From: Desulforhopalus sp. IMCC35007
Lineage (GTDB): Bacteria > Desulfobacterota > Desulfobulbia > Desulfobulbales > Desulfocapsaceae
Direction of reading: 5' to 3'
Assembly: GCF_005116575.1 (NCBI RefSeq)
Contig: NZ_SWCN01000016.1
Location: 85,940-149,939 of the forward strand
DNA: 64,000 bases
Below are positions 29,841-39,018 of this stretch, piece after piece. Made by a program: the position numbers and the translations under genes. The notes below the pieces were generated by a model. That model ran no database searches. It was not told the DNA's origin and was given only the letters and a program-made list of their open reading frames with translations. Within the stretch, counting starts at the first letter, position 1. Each line of letters opens with the position of its first letter.

Positions 29841-30548
29841 ATGTATGAAAATGCACAATCAATACCTGTTGACCGGGCCAGACAGGAAGCGTCAACCGTC
29901 TTTCTTGCAAAAACCTTCAACTGGATGGCGGTTGGTCTTGCGATAACCGGAATCGTTGCCTACCTGACCGCTTCAACCGGGCTTGCGTATTCGATAATTG
30001 GCAGCCCGTTGTTTTATGTTCTTGTTTTTGCTGAACTGGGGCTGGTGTTCTATTTGTCAGCCCGGATCTCGAAAATACAGGCCTCCACCGCGTCTGGACT
30101 GTTTATTGGCTATTCCGTGCTGAACGGTCTGACCTTGTCAGTTATTTTTCTTGCCTATACCAGCTCATCCATTGCAGCGACTTTTTTCATAACCGCCGGG
30201 ATGTTTGGAGCCATGGCGGTATATGGGCTGGTGACTAAGCGAGATCTGTCGGCTTGGGGATCTTTTCTCTTCATGGGGCTGATCGGGATAATCATCGCAT
30301 CAGTGGTGAATATTTTTCTGCAAAGTTCTGCCGTGAGTTGGGTCGTCTCCATGATAGGTGTTCTGGTTTTTACCGGCTTGACGGCCTATGATGTCCAGAA
30401 AATAAAGAGAATAGGTGAGGATGGTATTATGAGCCAGGGAAATGAGGCCATCCGCAAGGGATCTATCATGGGCGCTTTGACCCTTTATCTCGACTTTATT
30501 AACCTCTTTCTAATGCTTCTTCGTTTTTTTGGTGGAAGTAGAGATTAG
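29841..30548 (+). CDS. Bax inhibitor-1 / YccA-family membrane protein
   Basis: The 235-residue protein has seven hydrophobic segments and the family pattern RTF-like start (FLAKTFNWMAVGLAITG), LTAYDVQKIK and the final helix LYLDFINLFLMLLRFFGG. Bacterial members are proposed to be pH-sensitive calcium leak channels or to interact with FtsH; its role here is not known. The ATG at 29841 follows GAGGAG; a TTG fifteen bases earlier is less likely. A strong terminator follows. Confidence 0.88.
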   Translation: MYENAQSIPVDRARQEASTVFLAKTFNWMAVGLAITGIVAYLTASTGLAYSIIGSPLFYVLVFAELGLVFYLSARISKIQASTASGLFIGYSVLNGLTLSVIFLAYTSSSIAATFFITAGMFGAMAVYGLVTKRDLSAWGSFLFMGLIGIIIASVVNIFLQSSAVSWVVSMIGVLVFTGLTAYDVQKIKRIGEDGIMSQGNEAIRKGSIMGALTLYLDFINLFLMLLRFFGGSRD

Positions 30549-30630
30549 TGGGGTTGTAGAGTCTCTCCGAAGTCTGGGGTTATCCCCTTTTCTGCCGGGG
30601 GAACTCTCTTGCCACAAGATTTCTTTTATA

Positions 30631-30677
30631 CGCATATTCAGCTTGTCCTGCCTGCAAAGCTGAATATGCGTTTTTTT
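30631..30677 (+). terminator. Intrinsic terminator of the Bax inhibitor-type gene
   Basis: A 13-base perfect stem (30631-30643 with 30658-30670) is followed by seven T. This is a textbook rho-independent terminator about 80 bases after the stop codon. A second, looser hairpin without a T-run lies at 30861-30890. Confidence 0.88.
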
Positions 30678-30961
30678 ATTTGATCTGAACAGGATCTGAG
30701 AAACAACCTGTTTCTCTTTACAGTATTTAAAAAGTGTTTGGAAAATATACTCCTGAGATTCATAGGCGCCTGCAGCTGTATTATCAAACATCAAGGATGA
30801 GCAGGCATCATAGGAGTTGACTTTAGTGAAGAGTTTTGTACATATAACAGTTGAAATATATCCGTTCCTTGTTTGCGGACAAGGAACGGAAAATATTATT
30901 GTTGTGATCAATTATTAAAACGTTTTTAGTGTGTTGCATGACCATTGTGGGTCGTGCAGTA

Positions 30962-31112
<151 letters not shown>

Positions 31113-31219
31113 GTACTATGTCCTGTTGTGCTCATTTACCCCAGCAGATTCTTGTGTCATGTGACATACGGTCTGTCCTTCTCTATGCCCTGATTCTGGT
31201 AAAATAAGGAGAAAATACC

Positions 31220-31888
31220 ATGAATCAGTCTCTACTTGCTCAATTTGGTGATCCGCAGCAGCGGGTTGAAAAGGCTCTGGATGTTTTGCGTCAGGGGCGT
31301 GGGGTTCTTCTGGTCGATGATGAAGACCGTGAAAACGAAGGCGATCTTATCTTCTCAGCCGATTATCTTACCCCGGAACAGATGGCCCTGATGATCAGGG
31401 AAGGAAGTGGAATTGTTTGTCTCTGCCTCACTGGAGAAAAAATTGAAGCCTTGAAACTACCCATGATGGTGGCAAACAACACCAGTCGAAATGAGACGGG
31501 GTTTACCATATCCATTGAGGCAAAGCACGGTGTCTCCACCGGTGTTTCAGCAGCAGACAGGGTACAGACAGTCAGAGCAGCTGTGGCCAAAGAATCTACT
31601 GCCGACGATCTTTGCAGTCCGGGCCACGTCTTCCCCTTGCGGGCGAAAGATGGTGGAGTACTTGAGAGGAGAGGGCATACGGAAGGTACCGTTGATCTGA
31701 TGCGTCTGGCTGGACTGAGCCCGTCAGGTTTGCTCTGCGAACTGACCAACCCTGACGGAACCATGGCAAGGCTTCCTGAGGTTGTCGCTTTTGCCAAGTC
31801 CCATGAAATGTTGGTACTGACCATTGAGGATCTGGTGAGCTACCGCCATTATCTGATGATGCAGGAAGAACTGGAAATCGTCGCGTAA
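31220..31888 (+). CDS. ribB: 3,4-dihydroxy-2-butanone 4-phosphate synthase
   Basis: The 222-residue enzyme turns ribulose 5-phosphate into the four-carbon precursor of riboflavin. Acidic loop [19 protein letters not shown] and the [13 protein letters not shown] motif with catalytic residues are intact. It is the stand-alone form without the RibA (GTP cyclohydrolase II) domain. AAGGAG precedes the ATG, and the FMN riboswitch upstream explains its regulation. Confidence 0.95.
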   Translation: MNQSLLAQFGDPQQRVEKALDVLRQGRGVLLVDDEDRENEGDLIFSADYLTPEQMALMIREGSGIVCLCLTGEKIEALKLPMMVANNTSRNETGFTISIEAKHGVSTGVSAADRVQTVRAAVAKESTADDLCSPGHVFPLRAKDGGVLERRGHTEGTVDLMRLAGLSPSGLLCELTNPDGTMARLPEVVAFAKSHEMLVLTIEDLVSYRHYLMMQEELEIVA

Positions 31889-31906
31889 CAGGCCCTTCAG
31901 GCAATT

Positions 31907-31931
31907 GTAGAGGTGGTCTTGCCACCTCTAC
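31907..31931. terminator. Hairpin between convergent ribB and pheA
   Basis: A perfect 10-base stem (GTAGAGGTGG / CCACCTCTAC) with a 5-base loop lies 18 bases after ribB. There is no T-run after it on either strand, so it is a weak or rho-assisted terminator shared by the converging genes. Confidence 0.5.
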
Positions 31932-31986
31932 AAAAAATACTGCGAAAGCATGGTTTCTTTGTGATATTTCATGCAGGCTCAGAAAG

Positions 31987-32850
31987 TTAAGCCATCTTAA
32001 TTCCACTTCGAAAGGGGTGGGCAGGATAGGTGCCCATTATCATAACATTTTTGGCAAAAAAATACAGTTCCTCAAGGGCTCGCTGTAAAGAGGGCTCCTC
32101 GATATGTCCTTCGACATCGGCATAAAACCGGGCCACATTAAAGTTTTTATCCACATAGCTCTCCAGTTTTACCATCTGCACGTTATTGGTTGCAAATCCA
32201 CCAAGTGCCTTATAAAGAGCTGCAGGAATATTGCGTACCTCAAAAACGATACTGGTCAGATATCTGGTTCCGGCGTGCCACTGTGGGGGCTCACTGTCTT
32301 TGGCCAGTATGAGAAAGCGGGTCGTGTTGTGGTCGGCGTCCTGAATATCTTTTTCCAGTATTTCAAGGTCGTAGATTTCTGCGGCCAGCTCTGATGCAAT
32401 CGCCGCCCGGGTCGGGTCATTCCATTTTTTGATATCCGCGGCTCCCGTTGCAGTATCGGCACAGATATGGCTGGTAAGGTTGTTCTTTTTGATAAAATCC
32501 CTGCACTGGGGAATGGCATGGACATGGCTATACAGGTCTTTTAGCTCAGACACTTTGGAGCCTTCAAGACCGAGGAGGCAATGTCTGATGAGTTGGAAGT
32601 GTTCTCCCACTATAAACAGCTGTCCCCTTGGCATGAGGTAGTGAACGTCAGCCACTCGTCCGGCAAGGGTATTGTCCACAGGAATCATGGCAAAGTCTGC
32701 CAGACCGTCTCTTACGGCGCTGAAGGCGGCATCGAAAGAGACACAGGGGACTGTCTCGTAGTTTGGTCTCGCGGCTCTGCAGGCAAGATCTGAATATGCA
32801 CCAGGCATACCTTGAAAGGCTATCTTCTTTTTTGGGGCAATGGTATTCAT
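31987..32850 (-). CDS. pheA: Prephenate dehydratase
   Basis: The 287-residue enzyme converts prephenate to phenylpyruvate for phenylalanine synthesis. The catalytic domain has FQGMPGAYSDLACR, IPVDNTLAGRV and HNTTRFLILAK. An ACT regulatory domain occupies about residues 195-275, with VQMVKLESYV; the usual ESRP motif reads ESYV here, so feedback sensitivity may differ. There is no chorismate mutase domain at the N-terminus. It is divergent from the PP2C gene. Confidence 0.93.
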   Translation of the reverse strand: MNTIAPKKKIAFQGMPGAYSDLACRAARPNYETVPCVSFDAAFSAVRDGLADFAMIPVDNTLAGRVADVHYLMPRGQLFIVGEHFQLIRHCLLGLEGSKVSELKDLYSHVHAIPQCRDFIKKNNLTSHICADTATGAADIKKWNDPTRAAIASELAAEIYDLEILEKDIQDADHNTTRFLILAKDSEPPQWHAGTRYLTSIVFEVRNIPAALYKALGGFATNNVQMVKLESYVDKNFNVARFYADVEGHIEEPSLQRALEELYFFAKNVMIMGTYPAHPFRSGIKMA

Positions 32851-32976
32851 TTGTGATTTCGGTTTGTATAGGTTCGGCCTATCTCTTGGCGGACAGGCAT
32901 AGAATTTAACAATTTGTATTCCATGAAAAGCACCCTATACTAGCTCATTATCAGCTAATTTAAAGGATTGTTTATC

Positions 32977-33864
32977 ATGTATCTCTCTTTGAACGAAGAT
33001 TTTTCTTTTGCCCGGTTACCACAGACACGAAATGATGGTGTTGAAACCCTCTTTGAAAAAGGAAGCAGCAGAGTAAATGAGGACCGGCTGCTTGTTGCTG
33101 GCAATACTTACGGTGTTTTCGATGGAGCTACAAGCCTTGGAGAAGAAATCTCTCCGGGGGACTCCACTGGGGGAGCGCTCGCAGCCGAGATTGCCAGGGA
33201 GACCTTTCGTCATAGTCAGGGCAGTCTTTTGGCAGCGGCAGTGGAGGCGAATTCCCGCATTGCCAGGTCTCAGGTTTGTGCAGGCGTTGATTACTCCAGG
33301 CGGCATACCCTCTGGACAACCAGTGCTGCAGTTGTACAAATCGAGGGTAACAGCATTGAATACTGCCAGACAGGGGATGCACTGATTATGCTTTTGTATC
33401 AGGATGGAGGTTACCGTCTGCTTACCCCTGAAATCGATATTGATCGTGAAACTCTGTTGCTCTGGAAAAAATTAAGCAGCTCAGCAATAGACCGTAAAGA
33501 TAGCATTTACAAGGCATTAGATGCACAGATCCGTACTGTGCGTCTGGAGATGAATCGGACCTATGGAGTACTTAATGGTGAGAAAGAGGCTGTTCATTTT
33601 ATCAATCACGGGCTGGAGTCTCTGACGGGTGTGACTGATATTCTGCTCTTTACAGATGGGCTCTATCTGCCCAAGGAAGACCCTGCAGCCCCCAGTGACT
33701 GGGACTTGTTTGTGGATTTGTACCGTGATAAAGGCTTACAGGGCGTGAGGGATTCCGTGAGATATATGCAAGGGTCTGATCCAGGGCTGTCTCTTTACCC
33801 CCGTTTTAAAATGCACGATGACATTGCTGCTGTGGCAATTCCTCTCACCTTGTCTGAATCCTGA
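32977..33864 (+). CDS. PP2C-type protein phosphatase
   Basis: A 295-residue protein with the metal-coordination motifs of PP2C phosphatases: SRVNEDRLL, GVFDGATS, YCQTGDALIML, LLFTDGLYLP and the late MHDDIAAVAI. It probably dephosphorylates Ser/Thr residues. The start is at ATG 32977 with AAAGGA upstream; a TTG three codons earlier is possible. Its substrate kinase is not next to it; the Ser/Thr kinase at 16.6-18.0 kb is a possible partner by inference only. Confidence 0.75.
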   Translation: MYLSLNEDFSFARLPQTRNDGVETLFEKGSSRVNEDRLLVAGNTYGVFDGATSLGEEISPGDSTGGALAAEIARETFRHSQGSLLAAAVEANSRIARSQVCAGVDYSRRHTLWTTSAAVVQIEGNSIEYCQTGDALIMLLYQDGGYRLLTPEIDIDRETLLLWKKLSSSAIDRKDSIYKALDAQIRTVRLEMNRTYGVLNGEKEAVHFINHGLESLTGVTDILLFTDGLYLPKEDPAAPSDWDLFVDLYRDKGLQGVRDSVRYMQGSDPGLSLYPRFKMHDDIAAVAIPLTLSES

Positions 33865-34050
33865 TGGAATGTATTTTTCGGAGGATAACTAAAAAATCAT
33901 TATATCAGGATGTTACTGATAGTACATCCCGGTCCCCTTACAATTACTTTCTTTAAATCAGGTCGTCGCCTCCCCCACGACATAATCTGGATAGAAGAAT
34001 TCCTCCACGTATGACTTCAGTGTTTCTGGCTGACTGCTGCGGGCAAAGGG

Positions 34051-35271
34051 CTATCGTGAAATTGCTTTCTTATAGGCCTGTTCAATCCTGCTAAAAACTG
34101 ATTCCCAGCTATAAGTATGGGTAATGCTAGCAATGCTTCCAGGTGATGGAGGCGGGGACGTGAGGACTGTTTCTGTTATTTTTTTAAGGCTACGGATAAC
34201 CCGTTGGGTCAGGAGATCCATTTGACTCGGGTCGGGCTGGTCCACTTTAACCATGTTGGGCAGCTCAATGAATTCAACAAGATCTTGAGGAGCACTACCC
34301 AACAGCTCTTTGCATCCAGGCAAATCGCTACAGATGATTCGGCAGCCAGATGACAGAGCTTCAAGCAGTACCAGAGGCAGGCCTTCAAAAAAAGAGGGGA
34401 GAATAAATACGTGGCATTCAGCCATGAGCTGTGCGAGTTTTTCCTGGGGAAGAGCCCCATGGACTGAGATTCTATTTCCAAGGTTATTGGCGAGCTGTAT
34501 GCAACGATCCTTTTCTGCACCACTACCAGACCCGACTAGATGCAGGTGTGTTCTGGGGTCATCCAGTTGTGCATAGGCCTCAAGAAGCAGGGGAACTCCT
34601 TTTGAAGCACTCAGTTTGCCCGCATAGAGGAGCTGTACGGGCGGTGTCTCAGCTTTTTTTCCAATAGAAAAACGGCTGGTGTCGTAGCCACCCCCAACAA
34701 TATCGATTTTTTCCCGTTGCAGGCCATGGATCTCTACAATCTGCTCGGCCTGGGTCTGGCTCAGTGCCAGAATTGTCTGTATTTGCTCCAAACTATAAAT
34801 TTTTTGTTGGAGATGCGGATTTTGCAGATATTGGCGCAGGTCTGTTGAATGACAGGAGGTCACCATGGGAATATGGGGGCAGACTGAACGGGCAATTACA
34901 GTTGCAAGCCACAGATGGTGGCTGTGTATGACATCGGGACAAAAGACTTGTACGGTTTTTCGTATTGTGTCTGCAAAAACCGAAGTGTAACAGAGGAGTT
35001 GCTGTTCGCTGAGGTCAGAGAACCTGCTGCTGGGGTAGGGCATGACGTCACTCATGCCTGGGATTGTAAAATCGAGTGGGGGACAGGAAAAAGGAATATA
35101 TGTGCAGTTGTCTGGTGGTATGCCCGGTAATTCAGGGTGTACGTTTCCACTGATACCCGCTATAAGATGGTTTTGATAGCCCTTACGCGAACAATTTCTG
35201 ATCAGGTTTTGTACATAGAAACCGCTGCCTGTTTGCTGAGGATGCTGGCTGATGAGATGGAGGATTTTCAT
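34051..35271 (-). CDS. Glycosyltransferase family 4 protein
   Basis: The 406-residue GT-B enzyme transfers a sugar from a nucleotide donor. The N-terminal acceptor domain begins HLISQHPQQTGSGFYV. The donor domain shows GGGYDTSRF, YAGKLSASKGVPLLLEAYAQ and the EX7E-type segment PSFFEGLPLVLLEALSSG. It could act on surface polysaccharide or a glycolipid; no other glycan genes are near, so the product is unknown. The gene follows a K+ channel gene on the same strand after 52 bases. Confidence 0.87.
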   Translation of the reverse strand: MKILHLISQHPQQTGSGFYVQNLIRNCSRKGYQNHLIAGISGNVHPELPGIPPDNCTYIPFSCPPLDFTIPGMSDVMPYPSSRFSDLSEQQLLCYTSVFADTIRKTVQVFCPDVIHSHHLWLATVIARSVCPHIPMVTSCHSTDLRQYLQNPHLQQKIYSLEQIQTILALSQTQAEQIVEIHGLQREKIDIVGGGYDTSRFSIGKKAETPPVQLLYAGKLSASKGVPLLLEAYAQLDDPRTHLHLVGSGSGAEKDRCIQLANNLGNRISVHGALPQEKLAQLMAECHVFILPSFFEGLPLVLLEALSSGCRIICSDLPGCKELLGSAPQDLVEFIELPNMVKVDQPDPSQMDLLTQRVIRSLKKITETVLTSPPPSPGSIASITHTYSWESVFSRIEQAYKKAISR

Positions 35272-35323
35272 TGTGTAAACGATATGACAGGGAGTAATTG
35301 CCTACAGAGGGTGATTGAGCAGA

Positions 35324-35701
35324 TTATGATTTATCAGTAAAACTTTTTTTAAGGGTATTTTTTACATTCTCTACATTATCTTGTATCCTGGTGGCATGGA
35401 TTAAGGTTTCCTTGCCGGCAGTTACTGCTATTGTTACACCAATGCCGGTGTTGATAATGCCGATGAGTCCGATGATGACACTGAGCACCTTTGCGAGCCA
35501 GTGGTGAGGAGTGATGTCTCCATAGCCGACAGTTGTACCGGTGATCCAGCCAAAGTAAAGACCATCCTTCCAGCCGATTCCTTCTATGATACCCACCCAG
35601 ATGCCAAGCCCCGAAACAAGGATTGCAAGTATACCCCAAATTGGGGTCATGGCAATGAGCATCTTGAAAAATGCCTTGAGAAAAAGAATTGAAATCCGCA
35701 T
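35324..35701 (-). CDS. Two-helix potassium channel
   Basis: The 125-residue membrane protein has two transmembrane helices flanking a pore helix and the selectivity filter TTVGYGD. This is the minimal KcsA/MthK-like pore and would assemble as a tetramer. There is no RCK regulatory domain; the C-terminal 35 residues are a charged helix. It may be in one transcript with the glycosyltransferase. Confidence 0.87.
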   Translation of the reverse strand: MRISILFLKAFFKMLIAMTPIWGILAILVSGLGIWVGIIEGIGWKDGLYFGWITGTTVGYGDITPHHWLAKVLSVIIGLIGIINTGIGVTIAVTAGKETLIHATRIQDNVENVKNTLKKSFTDKS

Positions 35702-35926
35702 CCTACCTGCTTGTTTGAGGGGGAAAAAGTAAATAAAGAGTTTGAATATTCCTTGATGATAGCGTAACGCCTAGCAGCGGTGCAAGTGATTTAGCTCCCC
35801 TATGAGCTGCGTTGCCTCCATTAATTAGAAGAACCCGAAAGGCCATGCCTGATTCAAGTAGCAATAATCACAGGAAAAAGATAAAATTTATGTCTAATTA
35901 TGCCCGTGAGATTGTAAAAGACCTTC

Positions 35927-35955
35927 TTGAATCAAGTTAATTTAAACGTTATGCT
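35927..35955 (+). promoter_or_regulatory. Sigma-70-type promoter for the zinc-ribbon small-gene cluster
   Basis: TTGAAT (35927-35932) and TATGCT (35950-35955) are 17 bases apart, about 105 bases before the first gene of the cluster. The rest of 35702-36065 holds no gene, only a small CCCTG / CAGGG hairpin. Confidence 0.5.
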
Positions 35956-36065
35956 ATGGAATAGTTCTTAAACCCTGTAATCAGGGATATGTTGCGGTAC
36001 GCGACTCTTAGAAAAGTAGTAACCGTATTGTTAGTGTCTTCATAGATTTCAGAGGTAGGTATTTT

Positions 36066-36302
36066 ATGGCCAGGTCAAAATGTCCATCATGTGAATATCA
36101 CGAGTTCGAAGCTGTTCATGTGACAACGAAAACCGGGCAGAAATTTTGTCTTATCCAGTGTGTTGCATGTGGCACCGTAGTGGGGGCGCTTGATGATGTG
36201 AAAATTACCAGTGTCATCAAAAACGCGGAAAAGAAACTTTCCAAATTTTTAGAAAATTTGAATCGAAAGGTTGTAAATGTTTGCAACCGCAAAAATACCT
36301 GA
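36066..36302 (+). CDS. Small zinc-ribbon protein
   Basis: The 78-residue protein has two cysteine pairs, CPSC (residues 6-9) and CVAC (32-35), which would form a rubredoxin-type zinc ribbon. A charged helical tail follows. Such proteins usually bind nucleic acid or other proteins. The function is unknown. It is the first of three short genes in a row on the same strand. Confidence 0.7.
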   Translation: MARSKCPSCEYHEFEAVHVTTKTGQKFCLIQCVACGTVVGALDDVKITSVIKNAEKKLSKFLENLNRKVVNVCNRKNT

Positions 36303-36370
36303 GTGGTAATATTTCATCCTGCGACAAAACAATTTTATTTCGTTAGACCTGTATACATGAGGAGAAAACG

Positions 36371-36688
36371 ATGCACGTCCTTTTCTATCAATTTCGCGTA
36401 TTACCGGGTAAATCGAACAAGTTACGAGGGAAAATTGTCGGTGCATTGGCGACGGTTATGGTATTTGCCGACAGTGACGATGTGGGAAGAGCCCGATGTG
36501 GACGTTTTATCTCGCAAAATGACTGGGAAATTGAAAAGTTTATTAAAGTTATGTTCATGGGGCCTCAGCAGATTGAGAATTTAAACTGTGAGCTTGCCAA
36601 GGTGTATAAAAGGGCAGAAAAATTTGGTATAGCGGCCTGCTTTGACAGCTGGTCGAGTCTTGCTGGAAATATCGGCCGTATATCCTGA
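36371..36688 (+). CDS. Hypothetical protein in small-gene cluster
   Basis: The 105-residue protein matches no family I know. GAGGAG lies just before the ATG at 36371. It has a beta-rich start (MHVLFYQFRVLPG) and a helical C-terminus. It is co-oriented with the zinc-ribbon gene 68 bases upstream and a 68-residue gene 21 bases downstream, so the three probably share a transcript. Confidence 0.6.
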   Translation: MHVLFYQFRVLPGKSNKLRGKIVGALATVMVFADSDDVGRARCGRFISQNDWEIEKFIKVMFMGPQQIENLNCELAKVYKRAEKFGIAACFDSWSSLAGNIGRIS

Positions 36689-36709
36689 AAAATTTATAAA
36701 GGTAGATTT

Positions 36710-36916
36710 GTGAACGAATTGACAATTGGCGAAAAGCTTGTTCAGGCGATGAAAGATCCCAGTAATATCGAATCCCAGGAAAGTATAGCAAAGGCTATGG
36801 AACTCACCAAGGCGTATGCGAGTTCAGGCTCTGCCACTCATTTCAGTACCGTTACCAAGTTGTTTTTTGATCTGTTTGAGATGTTTGAAACCGGAAAGGA
36901 TCCACGTGCTAAATAG
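36710..36916 (+). CDS. Hypothetical 68-residue helical protein
   Basis: Starts with GTG, preceded by AAGGTAG. The protein is short and helical, with no recognised motif. It ends inside the last bases of the convergent HD-domain gene (8-base overlap). It is a likely member of the small-gene operon. Confidence 0.55.
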   Translation: MNELTIGEKLVQAMKDPSNIESQESIAKAMELTKAYASSGSATHFSTVTKLFFDLFEMFETGKDPRAK

Positions 36917-37805
36917 AGGGTGGTGTCCTCTTTAAATACTGTTTTAATTCCTCAATATTGTTGCACTTAGCAATAATTTTCCTCAGATAGATAATGTTCT
37001 TGTCTATATTTTCAGTGTAAAGATTACGATTAATCATATGCCGGTTGCTAAAGTGCGCCCGCAGGGCATTTGAGGTGTTGGAGAAGGTTGTGGTGAGTCT
37101 TTTGAGTACAACATTATGGTAGAAATTTGCCGTATGTTCCATCAACTCCAGGGCTGAACGGTGCTTACTTATACCTCCGGCCTGCTGCTCAATAAAGAGC
37201 AGAGGAAGACATTCCAGGTAGTAGCGGTCCGCCATTTGCGCGAGTATGTCAGCCGAGCCTATAACCTGCCCTGCTATCTGGATTTCATGGCTGTGAAAAT
37301 CAAAAGTTGCCGGATCACATTCAAGGTTTGTGTAGTTAATGATCGTCGCGCAGTCGTTGATTATTCGGCTGCCGAAATTTTTTTCAACGGCATATCTGCT
37401 GAGAAAGGCTATAGACCTGGATTCGTGTTGGGCAATATACTCTGTTCCGGATGTTGCCGGATCATTTTCAAGAAGCAACATCCCTGAGTCGTGAAAATAG
37501 GCAGCAAGGAGACCTTTGAAGAGTGTCACTTCAGAGATGTGTACATGGTTGCAGTGGAGGCCGTGAAAGAGTCGGGCTGATGCAAGAACCACAAGTATGC
37601 TGTGCCGCAGGTTGTGATACGGCATGGTGTTTTGTTGGAAATCCGGATGGGTCCCGGTGAAATAGCCCGTCAGATCGTCATGCACCTGTCTGAGCAGTTC
37701 CGTATCGAACTTGGGTGCAATGATTTTCACAAGGGAAAGTATTTCTTCCAGAGGAGATCCCTGGTGGATTCCTTCAAAGATGTTCGACAGGTCTTTATTG
37801 TTCAT
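36909..37805 (-). CDS. HD-domain phosphohydrolase-like protein
   Basis: The 298-residue soluble protein has a metal-dependent HD pattern: PYHNLRHSILVVLASARL, then AAYFHDSGM with the His-Asp pair, and a late GSADILAQMADRYYLECL. The spacing resembles the HD/PDEase superfamily rather than HD-GYP. It probably hydrolyses a phosphoester such as a cyclic or poly-phosphorylated nucleotide; the substrate is unknown. A REC-GGDEF gene lies divergently upstream, but a link is speculative. Confidence 0.75.
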   Translation of the reverse strand: MNNKDLSNIFEGIHQGSPLEEILSLVKIIAPKFDTELLRQVHDDLTGYFTGTHPDFQQNTMPYHNLRHSILVVLASARLFHGLHCNHVHISEVTLFKGLLAAYFHDSGMLLLENDPATSGTEYIAQHESRSIAFLSRYAVEKNFGSRIINDCATIINYTNLECDPATFDFHSHEIQIAGQVIGSADILAQMADRYYLECLPLLFIEQQAGGISKHRSALELMEHTANFYHNVVLKRLTTTFSNTSNALRAHFSNRHMINRNLYTENIDKNIIYLRKIIAKCNNIEELKQYLKRTPPSI

Positions 37806-38101
37806 CTGCTATATAAAAATTTATGAAAAATTTACGTATCTCCTATAACATTCTACATTTACGGCGCAAATAAGGCAAATTGCGAATAAAATTATTTCTA
37901 TTTCCTCTATGTCACCGATTTTCTGTCTTCTTCGGGGCGTGAGGTACTGCATTGTGGTGTTGCTGAACGATTATTTCTTGCAAAAAAAATGTGTCAACTG
38001 GACTTTGTCAGTTTTTAAAGGTACTATTTTCATGTAAGTACAATGTATTGTGGACGAATCGTCGACTGAGAATAACCCCCGTAAAACATAGGTTTTGATT
38101 G

Positions 38102-38998
38102 ATGGAAGAGGTAAAGAATACAGCCATCATATTGATTGTAGATGATGACGAACTGGTCAGAATGACTATCAGCGTATTAGTCGGCTCACTTGGATACCAT
38201 TGCCTGGTTGCCGGAGACGGCATTGAGGCATTAGCTGTATTGCAGTCAACTCCTGTTGATCTGGTTCTTTCTGATATTGTAATGCCGGGAATGGACGGTT
38301 TGGAGTTGTTGGCCCAGATACGGGAAAAATATAAAGCCACCGACGTTATTATCTCCACAGGTTTTCATGAAAAGGCAAGTTACGCTGAGGTGATCAAGGC
38401 GGGTGCCATTGATTTTATAAAAAAACCTATCGATCAGGCTGAGCTGGAGGCCAAACTGGCCCGGGCGATTCGGGAAAGAGGTATGATGCGTGAACTTGAA
38501 ATGCAATCACGCCAGGATGGTTTGACCTCTATTCTCAATAGAAGGTCGTTTGATGAGTCTTTTCCAAATGAAGTAGAGAGGGCGTTCCGCCAGGAATATC
38601 CCTTGATGCTGGCCATCATAGATGTGGATAATTTCAAGGAATATAACGATCAGAATGGGCATCTTAAAGGTGATGAGGTGCTGATCAGTCTTGCTCATAT
38701 CCTAAAAGAATGTACCCGGGATAGTGTAGATCTCTGTTTTCGACTGGGCGGGGATGAGTTTGCAGTTTTGCTTCCCCAGGCAACCGCCAATCAGGGGACG
38801 GAGATTGTTCAGCGTATTCTGCTCAGTTTTCTTGAGCGTAATTATGGTACAACAACCCTCTCAATTGGACTGGTCTCCTGCCAAAGAGATAAGAGCGTCT
38901 CCCGTGCCGAAGACGAAATGGCCATAAAAAACCGTGCAGATATGGCCATGTATGAAGCTAAACAGAGCGGTAAAAACTGTGTTGTGACAAAGGTGTAA
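38102..38998 (+). CDS. Response regulator with diguanylate cyclase output
   Basis: The 298-residue protein has an N-terminal receiver domain with VDDDE, phosphoacceptor Asp in LSDIVMPGMDGL and FIKKPI. A GGDEF domain follows (~125-298) with the active-site motif RLGGDEFAVL and a helix starting DGLTSILNRRSFDE. It should make cyclic di-GMP when phosphorylated. I see no RxxD inhibitory site before GGDEF. The cognate kinase is not adjacent. ATG at 38102 is chosen over the preceding TTG. Confidence 0.9.
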   Translation: MEEVKNTAIILIVDDDELVRMTISVLVGSLGYHCLVAGDGIEALAVLQSTPVDLVLSDIVMPGMDGLELLAQIREKYKATDVIISTGFHEKASYAEVIKAGAIDFIKKPIDQAELEAKLARAIRERGMMRELEMQSRQDGLTSILNRRSFDESFPNEVERAFRQEYPLMLAIIDVDNFKEYNDQNGHLKGDEVLISLAHILKECTRDSVDLCFRLGGDEFAVLLPQATANQGTEIVQRILLSFLERNYGTTTLSIGLVSCQRDKSVSRAEDEMAIKNRADMAMYEAKQSGKNCVVTKV

Positions 38999-39018
38999 CT
39001 TTTGTCTTGCTGACTTTT

